Part shown: positions 26,458 to 34,790 of the stretch, piece by piece | Numbering within the stretch: position 1 is the stretch's first letter | Layout: every line of letters begins with the position of its first letter | NCBI GenBank assembly: GCA_020051175.1 | Contig: JAGVJJ010000034.1 | Coordinates: 1 to 58,863 of the forward strand | Length of the DNA stretch: 58,863 bases | DNA from: Bacteroidia bacterium | Lineage (GTDB): Bacteria; Bacteroidota; Bacteroidia; 2-12-FULL-35-15 | Direction: 5' to 3' | Translations under genes and position numbers: made by a program | The notes under the pieces: model-generated | What the model saw: only the letters and a program-made list of their open reading frames with translations | The model's database searches: none | Told to the model about the DNA's origin: nothing

Positions 26458-27012
26458 TTATTTTTTCTGATCGGCTACATAATCAAGTACATAAATATCG
26501 GCCAGGTTCCTGCCAAGTCCGTTATAATCAAGGCCATAGCCCACTAAAAAGTCGTTGGGAACAACAATAGCCGTATATTCAATCGGTAAGGATTTGGTGT
26601 ACGCTTCAGGCTTAAACAACAAGGTGGCAATTTTTATTTCAGCAGCGCCCATTTCCTTCAGCTTGGCCACAATCACTTCTATAGTGGTGCCTGTATCTAC
26701 AATATCTTCAATTACAATTACAGTGCGCCCTTTAATATCCTCATTCACACCAATAAGCTCATTTACTTTCCCTGTAGAAGAAGTACCGTTATACGATGCG
26801 AGTTTTATAAATGAAATTTCGCTCTCAATATTTACTTTCTTCATCAGGTCGGCTGCAAACATAAAGGAGCCGTTAAGCACAGCCAGAAACAATGGCTTTT
26901 TGCCCTTCAGATCCGTATTGATTTGGCGTGCCACATCACCCACCGCTTTTTGAATTTCAGCTGCGCTTATTTTAATCCTGAATTTATGTCCGTGCAATAC
27001 TACATTGCTCAT
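26458..27012 (-). CDS. hpt: Hypoxanthine phosphoribosyltransferase
   Basis: The 184-residue enzyme makes IMP or GMP from hypoxanthine or guanine and PRPP. It has the PRPP-binding motif VIVIEDIVDTGTTI (about 94-107), the flexible-loop SYNGTSSTGKV, and the purine-binding FLVGYGLDYNGLGRNL near the end. It starts a minus-strand run hpt-adk-obgE and is divergent from purKE. Two AAACGTTT palindromes sit just upstream of its start codon. Confidence 0.95.
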   Translation of the reverse strand: MSNVVLHGHKFRIKISAAEIQKAVGDVARQINTDLKGKKPLFLAVLNGSFMFAADLMKKVNIESEISFIKLASYNGTSSTGKVNELIGVNEDIKGRTVIVIEDIVDTGTTIEVIVAKLKEMGAAEIKIATLLFKPEAYTKSLPIEYTAIVVPNDFLVGYGLDYNGLGRNLADIYVLDYVADQKK

Positions 27013-27016
27013 AATA

Positions 27017-27069
27017 CAAACGTTTTAATTGAACGAAATTACGTAAAATATACCTACAAAAAACGTTTG
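27017..27069. promoter_or_regulatory. Paired AAACGTTT palindromes in the hpt/purK divergent region
   Basis: CAAACGTTTT at 27017-27026 and AAAACGTTTG at 27060-27069 form an exact 10-bp inverted repeat. Each half also contains the palindrome AAACGTTT. Their centres are 43 bp apart, about four helical turns. The core is the same as in PurR/LacI-family operators. The first copy is 5 bp upstream of the hpt start codon. Confidence 0.45.
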
Positions 27070-27184
27070 TTTTTATTTTATTTATCGTGTTAAAGAACTA
27101 TTTTTGAGGCATACCAATTGAAAAAAAGCTTCTTTCTTTGTTTTATGAAGAAGTAATATTATTAATTTCACAGTAACTCCTATA

Positions 27185-28381
27185 ATGTCTGCTATTTTCC
27201 CGTTAACCAAGATGAACAATAAAAGTGTAGATGTAAGTAATTTTTATAACAAAAAGATAGGTATACTTGGAGGAGGACAGTTAGGAAAAATGCTTTGTGT
27301 TTCTGCTACAAATTTGCATCTTGATATTTCCGTTCTCGACCCTTCATCCGATTGTTCTGCAGCTTTTGTATGCAAAAAGTTTTATTCCGGTAATTTATCT
27401 GATTATGATGCGGTTTATCGTTTTGGACAATCAGTAGATATCATTACCATTGAAATTGAAAATGTGAACACAGAAGCATTAATGAAGTTGGCTGAAGAGG
27501 GGAAAGTTGTTCACCCGGCTCCTCATGCGCTGCACATCATTCAGGATAAGGGTTTACAAAAGGAGTTTTATTCAAGGAATAATCTTAAAACATCATCATA
27601 TATTATTTGCGAGAACAAAAAAGAGGTTCAGGAACAGATAAATAATGGCTTAATCTCATTTCCATTTGTGCAAAAATCGCGAAAAGCGGGGTATGATGGG
27701 AAAGGGGTTGCCGTTATAAATTCTTCTGTTGATTTACACAAATTAATGGAAACACCTTGTGTGATAGAACAAAAAGTAAATATCCAAAAGGAATTATCCG
27801 TAATTGCAGTAAGGGATGTTTTGGGGAATGTGAGTTGCTACGCCCCTGTTGAGATGATATTTGATGAACTGGCCAACCTCGTGAAATATCTGTTGTGCCC
27901 TGCACAGATCAGTGAAACTATTGCAAAAAAAGCAATAGTGTTGGCAACCGAAACAATAAATGCTTTTGATATAGTAGGAATACTTGCTGTAGAAATGTTT
28001 TTGGATGAAAATAATGAACTACTTATAAATGAAGTGGCTCCCCGCCCGCACAATAGCGGACATCATACCATTGAGAATACCTTTACTTCACAATATGAAC
28101 AGCAGTTAAGAGCAATTTTAGGACTGCCGCTCGGGAGCGTGAAAACAATAATGCCCGCGATAATGTTGAATATATTGGGAGAACCCGGGTACAATGGTGC
28201 TGCAAAATATTTGGGAATTGAAAAATGTTTGGAGATGGAGGGTGTGAAAATACATCTTTATGGTAAATCAGAAACAAAATCCTATCGCAAGATGGGACAT
28301 GTCACTATTTTAGATACAAGTCTTGAAAGCGCAAAACAAAAAGCGGAATATATATTTGCACACTTAAAAGTCATAGCATGA
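27185..28381 (+). CDS. purK: N5-carboxyaminoimidazole ribonucleotide synthase
   Basis: The 398-residue ATP-grasp enzyme carboxylates AIR to N5-CAIR in purine synthesis. It has the N-terminal IGILGGGQLGKML (about 25-37), ATP-grasp segments QKSRKAGYDGKG and CVIEQKVNIQKELSV, and the metal/ATP motif LLINEVAPRPHNSGHHTIE. The ATG at 27212 (MNNKSVDV) is an equally likely start, since the first nine residues are poorly supported. The stop overlaps the purE start by four bases (ATGA). Confidence 0.96.
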   Translation: MSAIFPLTKMNNKSVDVSNFYNKKIGILGGGQLGKMLCVSATNLHLDISVLDPSSDCSAAFVCKKFYSGNLSDYDAVYRFGQSVDIITIEIENVNTEALMKLAEEGKVVHPAPHALHIIQDKGLQKEFYSRNNLKTSSYIICENKKEVQEQINNGLISFPFVQKSRKAGYDGKGVAVINSSVDLHKLMETPCVIEQKVNIQKELSVIAVRDVLGNVSCYAPVEMIFDELANLVKYLLCPAQISETIAKKAIVLATETINAFDIVGILAVEMFLDENNELLINEVAPRPHNSGHHTIENTFTSQYEQQLRAILGLPLGSVKTIMPAIMLNILGEPGYNGAAKYLGIEKCLEMEGVKIHLYGKSETKSYRKMGHVTILDTSLESAKQKAEYIFAHLKVIA

Positions 28382-28893
28382 AAAAACCATTGGTAAGCAT
28401 AATTATGGGGAGTAACTCTGACTTTCCTGTAATGAAACAGGCGGCAGATATTCTTAATGAATTTAAAATCCCTTTTGAAATAAATGTAGTTTCGGCTCAC
28501 CGGACTCCTGAAAGGATGTTTGAATTCGCCAAAACAGCTCATGAGCTTGGTATCAAAGCAATTATTGCAGGAGCAGGAGGAGCAGCTCACTTGCCGGGAA
28601 TGGTAGCTGCTATTTCACCCTTACCGGTAATTGGTGTGCCTATAAAATCATCTAATTCGATAGACGGATGGGATTCAGTGCTTTCCATATTGCAGATGCC
28701 TGGCGGAGTTCCTGTAGCTACTGTGGCGTTGGATGGGGCACTGAATGCCGGAATACTGGCTGTACAGATATTGGCAGCAGGGGATGACGCTTTATTGCAA
28801 AAGGTGGTTGATTACAAAGAAAATCTTAAAAATAAAATCCTGAAAGCCAACCAGGAACTGGCTTCAGTGAAGTTTGATTTTAAAACGAATTAA
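28378..28893 (+). CDS. purE: N5-CAIR mutase
   Basis: The 171-residue class I PurE converts N5-CAIR to CAIR. It has the phosphate-binding IIMGSNSDFPVM (about 8-19), VVSAHRTPERM with the catalytic His (about 38-48), AGAGGAAHLPGM and GVPIKSSNSIDGWDSVLSI. The four-base overlap with purK is the common purKE arrangement. Confidence 0.97.
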   Translation: MKKPLVSIIMGSNSDFPVMKQAADILNEFKIPFEINVVSAHRTPERMFEFAKTAHELGIKAIIAGAGGAAHLPGMVAAISPLPVIGVPIKSSNSIDGWDSVLSILQMPGGVPVATVALDGALNAGILAVQILAAGDDALLQKVVDYKENLKNKILKANQELASVKFDFKTN

Positions 28894-28952
28894 TCTGTAC
28901 CCGCTCGGCATCGCAGAGTGCGCAAAACGGTTATAAATAATTTATATCCTCA

Positions 28953-29822
28953 ATGAAAAAACTACTTGTACCTATTTTTTCGCTTTGCATTGTATTTGCG
29001 GCCAAAGCAGGAAATGAAAATTTTCCTGTCGGTGCCCGTTCTGCAGCCATGGGCAATGCATCTGTTTCTTTAAGCGATGTGTGGAGCACCCATCATAACC
29101 AGGCCGGATTGGGGTTCATGAACAGGATTGCCGCAGGTGTATATTATGAAAACCGATTCATGATAAAAGAGCTTGGGTTGAAAGGTGGTGCTGTTGCAAT
29201 ACCTGTTAAAGCAGGCGCTTTTGGGCTTTCAGTTACGAACTTTGGTTATTCATCCTACAGTGAAAGCAAATACAGTCTGGCGTTTGCCAAAGCGTTTGGT
29301 AAAAAGCTGTCGTTTGGTATTGCTATGGATTACCTTACCACCAAAATTGCAGAAGGCTATGGCAGTAAAGGTGTGCTTGCAGCAGAGCTGGGCATACAAT
29401 CAAAACCCCTGAAAGGGCTCACTATTGGAGCACATGTGTTTAACCCTACCCATGCAAAGCTCACAGATTATAACAATGAACGCATACCAACCATTATCCG
29501 CCTGGGTGCAGATTATAATTTTTCCGACAAAGTGACCTGCGCCATTGAAACACAGAAAGATATGTCAAAAAAGGCCGTGTTTAAAGCGGGAGTTGAATAC
29601 AAGGCCGTAAAAGAGTTTTATTTACGTGCTGGTATCAGTACCAATCCTGATTTGGGTTCATTTGGTTTTGGATTGAATTTAAAAAATCTGAAAATAGATG
29701 TTTCTGCCAACTATCACCAGGTGCTGGGTGTTAGCCCGCAATTCGGATTGATGTATTTATTTGGTAAAGAAACCAGCAGTAAAGCTCAAAAAGATACAGA
29801 AGCTGTTTCAAAAGAAGAATAA
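28953..29822 (+). CDS. PorV/PorQ-like outer-membrane beta-barrel protein
   Basis: The 289-residue protein has a signal peptide ending near AKAG (residue 20). The mature start NFPVGARSAAMGNASVSLSD with later WSTHHNQAGL is the signature of the PorV/PorQ/FadL-like barrels of Bacteroidota. The rest consists of regular amphipathic beta strands. A charged tail (SSKAQKDTEAVSKEE) follows. PorV itself is longer and shuttles T9SS cargo, so this shorter relative may be an accessory. It lies 16 bp upstream of the HhH/beta-barrel gene, and the two probably form an operon. Confidence 0.78.
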   Translation: MKKLLVPIFSLCIVFAAKAGNENFPVGARSAAMGNASVSLSDVWSTHHNQAGLGFMNRIAAGVYYENRFMIKELGLKGGAVAIPVKAGAFGLSVTNFGYSSYSESKYSLAFAKAFGKKLSFGIAMDYLTTKIAEGYGSKGVLAAELGIQSKPLKGLTIGAHVFNPTHAKLTDYNNERIPTIIRLGADYNFSDKVTCAIETQKDMSKKAVFKAGVEYKAVKEFYLRAGISTNPDLGSFGFGLNLKNLKIDVSANYHQVLGVSPQFGLMYLFGKETSSKAQKDTEAVSKEE

Positions 29823-29838
29823 GTAACCATTTGAAAGG

Positions 29839-32040
29839 ATGAAAAAAAATTCCGCTTCTTTTGATACGATAAAACGCTCTAATAAGAGCCGCTGGTTGGG
29901 ATTTGCAATCCCAACCCTGTGTGTATTTGTTGTTTTTCTTTTATCCAATACGCTTTCTGCCCAGGATTTGCCAGTAAAAACGGACGATTCAGAATTGCAG
30001 CAGCAGCTTGAAAATGTTGCTGAAAACAGCGGTAATGAAGATGCCGATTATACCAACCTCCTGGAAGGACTTATTTATTACAAGGAACATCCTATCAACC
30101 TGAACCGGACTAACAAAGAAGAGCTGCAGCAATTGTTTTTCCTGAACGATATACAAATCACCAACCTGCTGAAACACATTGAAAAAAGCGGGAACCTGAT
30201 TACCATATACGAGCTGCAGGGTATAAATGGCCTGGATTTGCAGACGATAAAAAGAATGCTGCCTTATGTAAGGGTTACTGATAATTTCAATACGGCTAAT
30301 TTTAGCATCAATGAAATGTTCCGGAACGGTAGCCATACAGTACTGCTGCGCTATGCGCAGGTGATTGAAAAACAGACCGGCTTTTCTGATATTGATAGTG
30401 CTAAAATTGCTGAAAGTCCCAACTCCCGTTATATTGGTAGTCCGCAACGGCTTTATGCCCGCTACCGCTTTACCTATGGAACAAATGTGAGCTGGGGCAT
30501 AACAGCTGAAAAGGATCAGGGAGAATTGTTCTTTAAGAAAAATCAGAGATTTACGACCAGTGCTTATGAAAGTGCATTGAATGGTAACCAGCGCAATGGC
30601 TTTGACTTTTATTCGGCCCATTTTTTTGTAAAAAATATTAAGTTTGTCAAAGCCCTCGCCATTGGCGATTACCAGGCTACCTTTGGGCAGGGACTTGTTG
30701 CATGGAGCGGACTGGCATTTACTAAAAGTGCCGACATTACCAGCGGTAAAAAATCCGCAATGGGTTTGCGGCCTTATACTTCTGTAGATGAAAACCGGTT
30801 TTTGCGCGGTGCTGCTACAACAGTAAAGCTTAAGAGTTTTGAAGCTACTGCATTTTTTTCCCGTAAAAATGTAGATGCCAACATTTCGGATACGCTTGAT
30901 AATGGTGAAATTGCTGCCATATCTTCACTGCAGGAAACAGGTTATCATTCAACGGTAAGTGAGATTGCAGATAAAGATGCCATTACACAAACCATTGTGG
31001 GCGGTAACGTTGCTTATAAAGGCCGCAGCCTTACGCTAGGTGCTACTGCGCTTAGCTACCAGCTGGATAAGAATTTTAAAAGGCAGCTGTCGTACTACAA
31101 CCAGTTCGAATTTTCAACTACACAGAACCTCAATATAGGTTTTGATTACAATTATGTGTTTCGCAATTTTAATTTCTTTGGCGAAGCTGCAATGAGCAAA
31201 AACGGTGGTAAAGCCTTTGTCAACGGATTGATTGTAAGCCTTGACCCGCGCCTTGCATTGACTGTTTTGTACAGGGATTACCAGCGCAATTACCAGAACC
31301 TGGTGAGCAATGGCTTTGCAGAAGGCTCTATGGCTTCCAATGAAAAGGGCACTTATATTGGCGTTTCAGCCAAGCCCTTTAATACTATCACCATTACGGC
31401 CTATTGCGACCGCTTCCAGTTTCCTTGGATGACCTACCAGGCAAATGTGCCATCCTCATACGGTACCGATTACCTGGCACAGCTCAACTATACCCCTTCT
31501 AAAAAGCTCGACATGTACTTCCGTATAAGGGAGCGTCATTACCAGAAAAACACTGCTGATGCGGATGCAGACATTGATTATTTAGGGCCAGTGAAACAGG
31601 TGAACTACCGCTTCAATATTGGATACAGCATTTTGCCGTCTGTGAAATTGAAGAACAGGATAGAGCTTGTAGATTATAAAATAGAAAGTACCAAAACACA
31701 GAAGGGCTATCTTGCCTACCAGGATGTGACCTATAACAAAGTAGGCTCACCGGTTTCTGTAAGCCTGCGCTATGCGCTTTTCCAGACGGATAGTTATAAT
31801 TCCCGTATCTATGCTTTTGAGAATGAGATACCTGGCGTATATTCCATTCTTGCCAACTATTACCGCGGCTCACGTTTTTACATATTGTTGGATTATAACA
31901 TTACCCGCAGGATTGAGCTTTGGGTGCGTTATTCCCAGACTTTCTACGATAACAAAGATGTGATTAGCGCGGGTTCTCTTTCCGAGATACAAGGAAATAC
32001 TAAATCGGAGATTAAGGCGCAGGTGAGGTTTAAGTTTTAG
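29839..32040 (+). CDS. Helix-hairpin-helix domain plus outer-membrane beta barrel
   Basis: The 733-residue protein has an N-terminal membrane segment or signal (about 20-41). A ComEA-like tandem helix-hairpin-helix region (about 75-150) follows, with HPINLNRTNKEELQQLFFL and YELQGINGLDLQTIKRML. The remaining 580 residues are alternating strands of a large barrel and end in VRFKF, a typical outer-membrane C-terminus. HhH motifs of this kind bind double-stranded DNA non-specifically in ComEA, the periplasmic DNA receptor. The combination suggests a membrane channel with a DNA-binding periplasmic domain, but no function is proven. It is paired with the PorV-like gene. Confidence 0.78.
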   Translation: MKKNSASFDTIKRSNKSRWLGFAIPTLCVFVVFLLSNTLSAQDLPVKTDDSELQQQLENVAENSGNEDADYTNLLEGLIYYKEHPINLNRTNKEELQQLFFLNDIQITNLLKHIEKSGNLITIYELQGINGLDLQTIKRMLPYVRVTDNFNTANFSINEMFRNGSHTVLLRYAQVIEKQTGFSDIDSAKIAESPNSRYIGSPQRLYARYRFTYGTNVSWGITAEKDQGELFFKKNQRFTTSAYESALNGNQRNGFDFYSAHFFVKNIKFVKALAIGDYQATFGQGLVAWSGLAFTKSADITSGKKSAMGLRPYTSVDENRFLRGAATTVKLKSFEATAFFSRKNVDANISDTLDNGEIAAISSLQETGYHSTVSEIADKDAITQTIVGGNVAYKGRSLTLGATALSYQLDKNFKRQLSYYNQFEFSTTQNLNIGFDYNYVFRNFNFFGEAAMSKNGGKAFVNGLIVSLDPRLALTVLYRDYQRNYQNLVSNGFAEGSMASNEKGTYIGVSAKPFNTITITAYCDRFQFPWMTYQANVPSSYGTDYLAQLNYTPSKKLDMYFRIRERHYQKNTADADADIDYLGPVKQVNYRFNIGYSILPSVKLKNRIELVDYKIESTKTQKGYLAYQDVTYNKVGSPVSVSLRYALFQTDSYNSRIYAFENEIPGVYSILANYYRGSRFYILLDYNITRRIELWVRYSQTFYDNKDVISAGSLSEIQGNTKSEIKAQVRFKF

Positions 32041-32157
32041 GGTATGTGCAATGTTAAATCGTATACCTCCTGAATTTGGGTGGATATGTGCTATAGTATT
32101 GCGCATATATACAAGTTATCCGTAAGCTAACAAACACGAGCGTCAACGACAAATTTA

Positions 32158-32165
32158 TATCTTTG
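32158..32165 (+). promoter_or_regulatory. -7 promoter element of the EcoRI-like operon
   Basis: TATCTTTG is an exact TAnnTTTG match, 32 bp before the endonuclease ATG. No clear -33 TTTG is seen upstream. Confidence 0.5.
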
Positions 32166-32197
32166 TAACTTGAATTGCTTGAAACAAAAATTAGAGA

Positions 32198-33034
32198 ATG
32201 GCAAAAAAGAACCAATCAGAAAGATTAACCAATCAACACAAACTATCGCAAGGTGTGGTAGGTATATTTGGAGACGAAGCAAAATTACACGACCTAACGG
32301 TTGGTAAAATATCACGCCTTGTTATTGAACAACTTAAAAAGGAATATCCCCAATTATCTTTTCGTTACAGAACCGGTATCAAAAAAGAAGAAATAAACAA
32401 CGCTCTCCAAAAAATTGATAAAGATTTAGGGCAAACTCTTTTTGTTCCAAATTCAAGCATAAAACCCGATGGAGGTATAATTGAAGTAAAAGACGACAAT
32501 GACAATTGGAGAATAGTTTTAGTTTCGGAAGCTAAGCATCAGGGAAAAGATATAGAGAACATTATAATAGGGAAATTAGTAGGAACAGGCAATAATCAAG
32601 ACTTAATGGCTGCTGGTAATGCGATAGAAAGGTCGCATAAAAATATATCCGAAATTTGTAACTATATGTTATCCGAATCCCACTTTCCTTATATTTTATT
32701 TTTGGAAGGTTCAAATTTTCTAACAGAAACAATTTCAATTAAAAGACCTGATGGAAGAATTGTAACATTAGAATACAAATCTGGAATGCTAAATAGATTA
32801 GACCGGTTAACTTCTGCAAATTATGGGATGCCGATTAACACTAATTTATGCAAAAATAGATTTGTTAAGCATAAGGATAAAACAATAATGCTTCAAGCAA
32901 CTTCAATCTATGCACAAGGAAAAGGAGAAAAATGGAATGCTAAAATGATGTTTGATGTTATGATGGAGGTTTCGAAAACATCTCTTCAAGTTTTAGGCAG
33001 CGATTTGTTTAATCAGATAACCAAAAGTAAATAG
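32198..33034 (+). CDS. ecoRIR: EcoRI-type type II restriction endonuclease
   Basis: The 278-residue protein aligns from memory almost without gaps to E. coli EcoRI (277 residues); for example HKLSQGVVGIFGD, SSIKPDGGIIEVKDD and DLMAAGNAIERSHKN are nearly the same. All residues known to matter are at the EcoRI numbers: D91, E111 and K113 (PD-(D/E)xK core in KPDGG and VSEAKHQ), E144 and R145 (GNAIERSH), and R200 (LNRLDRL). I therefore predict cleavage of GAATTC. The gene is AT-rich relative to its neighbours and stands directly before the methyltransferase gene, in the order of the E. coli plasmid operon. Confidence 0.95.
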   Translation: MAKKNQSERLTNQHKLSQGVVGIFGDEAKLHDLTVGKISRLVIEQLKKEYPQLSFRYRTGIKKEEINNALQKIDKDLGQTLFVPNSSIKPDGGIIEVKDDNDNWRIVLVSEAKHQGKDIENIIIGKLVGTGNNQDLMAAGNAIERSHKNISEICNYMLSESHFPYILFLEGSNFLTETISIKRPDGRIVTLEYKSGMLNRLDRLTSANYGMPINTNLCKNRFVKHKDKTIMLQATSIYAQGKGEKWNAKMMFDVMMEVSKTSLQVLGSDLFNQITKSK

Positions 33035-33042
33035 AGATGACA

Positions 33043-34101
33043 ATGGCAAGAAATGCAACAAATAAATTACTGCAACAAGCAAAAAAGTCAAAAAGTGATG
33101 AGTTTTATACTCAGCTTTCTGATATAGAGAGCGAATTACAACACTATAATCATCATTTTAGAAATAAAGTGGTTTATTGTAATTGTGATGACCCGACAAT
33201 TAGTAATTTTTTTAAGTACTTTGCATTAAATTTCAAGGAATTAGGCCTTAAAAAATTAATTGCATCTTGCTACAGAGAACAAGAAATGGACTTGTTCAAT
33301 TCCTATAAAACCGAAAACGGTTCTTTTTATGAATATACAGGAACTGATGGAGAAAATATTACACCAACTGCAAAAGATATTGTTTATTTTAATGGAGATG
33401 GAGATTTTCGCGGTTCAGAAAGTATTGAACTACTAAAACAAGCTGATATAGTTGTTACTAATCCTCCATTTTCTTTATTTAGAGAGTTTGTAGCCCAGTT
33501 AGTTAAATTCAAAAAAAATTTTTTGATAATTGGTAATATTAATGCCATAACATACAAAGAAATATTTAAACTAATCAAGGAAAACAAAGCGTGGTTAGGA
33601 ATAAATCTTGGTAGAGGTGTTTCAGGTTTTATTGTTCCAGAGCATTATGAACTTTACGGAACAGAAACCCAAGTAGACAGTTTAGGGAATCAAATAGTTT
33701 CTCCAAATAATTGCTTATGGCTAACTAACTTAGATACATCTAAACGACACGAAGACATTGAACTTACAAAAAAATACTACGGTAACGAATCTGATTATCC
33801 TAAATACGACAACTACAATGGAATCAATGTGGATAAAACCCAAAACATCCCAATGGACTACGATGGGTTTATGGGAGTACCTATAACATTCTTACATAAA
33901 TTTAATCCTGACCAATTTGAAATAATAAAATTCAGAAAGGGGAATGACGAAAAGGATTTATCAATAAATGGTAAATGCCCATATTTTAGGATTATAATTA
34001 GAAATAAAAGGATAGGAAAAAAATTATTACGGAAAACAGATAGCCTGCAGGCAACAGCGGTTTTGCAAAATGGCGGACTCCGTACTTCTATGACAATTTA
34101 G
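33043..34101 (+). CDS. ecoRIM: EcoRI-type adenine-N6 DNA methyltransferase
   Basis: M.EcoRI begins MARNATNKLL, so I prefer the ATG at 33043 (352 residues) over the in-frame ATG at 33037. The protein has the catalytic motif IVVTNPPFSLF (NPPF), the N-terminal KSKSDEFYTQ and NCDDP blocks, and the family stretches LGRGVSGFIVPEHYELYG and GVPITFLHKFNPDQFE. It should methylate GAATTC and protect the chromosome from the partner endonuclease. The M.EcoRI-like part ends at NKRIGK (base 34020), just where M.EcoRI stops. A further 26 residues follow, with no counterpart in M.EcoRI as I recall it. The endonuclease stop lies 8 bp upstream. Confidence 0.94.
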   Translation: MARNATNKLLQQAKKSKSDEFYTQLSDIESELQHYNHHFRNKVVYCNCDDPTISNFFKYFALNFKELGLKKLIASCYREQEMDLFNSYKTENGSFYEYTGTDGENITPTAKDIVYFNGDGDFRGSESIELLKQADIVVTNPPFSLFREFVAQLVKFKKNFLIIGNINAITYKEIFKLIKENKAWLGINLGRGVSGFIVPEHYELYGTETQVDSLGNQIVSPNNCLWLTNLDTSKRHEDIELTKKYYGNESDYPKYDNYNGINVDKTQNIPMDYDGFMGVPITFLHKFNPDQFEIIKFRKGNDEKDLSINGKCPYFRIIIRNKRIGKKLLRKTDSLQATAVLQNGGLRTSMTI

Positions 34102-34136
34102 TGCAAGATTTAAGTTCAGTTTTTCAAATTGGGCCA

Positions 34137-34270
34137 TTGTAGGTGTTATTTCACCTGCAATGTAGGGCAGGAAGATTATTCATGTAAAAACTAATATTTT
34201 TGAACCCTTGCAGGTGTTATTTCACCTGCAATTTAAGCAGGAATAGTCGCTAGATTGAAACTAATATTTT
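34137..34270. repeat. Two tandem ~71-bp repeats, each with a perfect hairpin
   Basis: The units at 34137-34200 and 34208-34270 share the hairpin (T/C)AGGTG-ttattt-CACCTGCAA and the end ACTAATATTTT, spaced 70-71 bp apart. The hairpins lie at 34137-34160 and 34208-34231. The second has a perfect 9-bp stem (TTGCAGGTG with CACCTGCAA) and the first has one mismatch. The repeat lies between the methyltransferase gene and the cytosine deaminase gene, ending 11 bp before the deaminase start, so it could act in its leader or be a mobile-repeat remnant. Confidence 0.75.
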
Positions 34271-34281
34271 AAATTGAAAAC

Positions 34282-34722
34282 ATGCAAGACGAATTTTTGA
34301 AAGCCGCTATAGAAGAGGCAAAACAAGGTTATTCAGAAGGTGGCATACCGATAGGTTCTGTTCTTGTTTATAAGGGCAAAATCATAGGCCGGGGACATAA
34401 CAAAAGGGTGCAAAAAGGAAGCGTTACTTTACACGGGGAAATGGATGCTTTGGAAAATGCTGGCAGGCAGAAGGCTTCCGTGTACCGTGAATGTATTTTG
34501 TATACCACGCTTTCTCCTTGCCCAATGTGTTCCGGAACAATACTGCTTTATGGAATCCCTAAAGTGGTAATTGGTGAAAATAAAACGTTTATGGGGGAGG
34601 AGGAATTGCTCAAATCAAGGGGCGTTGAAGTTATAGTGCAGAATGATGAAGAGTGCCATCATTTAATGACCAAATTCATCAAAGAAAACCCGGAACTGTG
34701 GAATGAGGATATTGGGGAATAA
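34282..34722 (+). CDS. Cytosine deaminase, fungal Fcy1 type
   Basis: The 146-residue zinc enzyme has the deaminase motifs VTLHGEMDALEN (zinc His and catalytic Glu) and TTLSPCPMCSG (two zinc Cys). It is much closer to yeast Fcy1 than to TadA: EGGIPIGSVLVY, LYGIPKVVIGENKTF and the C-terminal WNEDIGE mirror the yeast ends (WFEDIGE). I therefore call cytosine deaminase (cytosine to uracil, pyrimidine salvage) rather than tRNA adenosine deaminase. Bacterial CodA belongs to a different fold, so this is an alternative type. A strong hairpin terminator follows. Confidence 0.85.
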   Translation: MQDEFLKAAIEEAKQGYSEGGIPIGSVLVYKGKIIGRGHNKRVQKGSVTLHGEMDALENAGRQKASVYRECILYTTLSPCPMCSGTILLYGIPKVVIGENKTFMGEEELLKSRGVEVIVQNDEECHHLMTKFIKENPELWNEDIGE

Positions 34723-34742
34723 ATAATAGAGAAAAAAAGAAA

Positions 34743-34774
34743 CGCCTCTGCAATGTTACTGCAGAGGCGTTTTT
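34743..34774 (+). terminator. Bidirectional rho-independent terminator
   Basis: CGCCTCTGCA (34743-34752) and TGCAGAGGCG (34760-34769) form a perfect 10-bp stem with a 7-nt loop, followed by TTTTT. An A-rich stretch on the left side (34731-34742) lets it also end transcripts from the convergent minus-strand genes. Confidence 0.88.
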
Positions 34775-34790
34775 GTTTTCTATTTAGTTG

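Noticed and set aside
34282-34722. tRNA adenosine deaminase TadA
   Set aside because: The N- and C-terminal blocks match yeast cytosine deaminase better than TadA.
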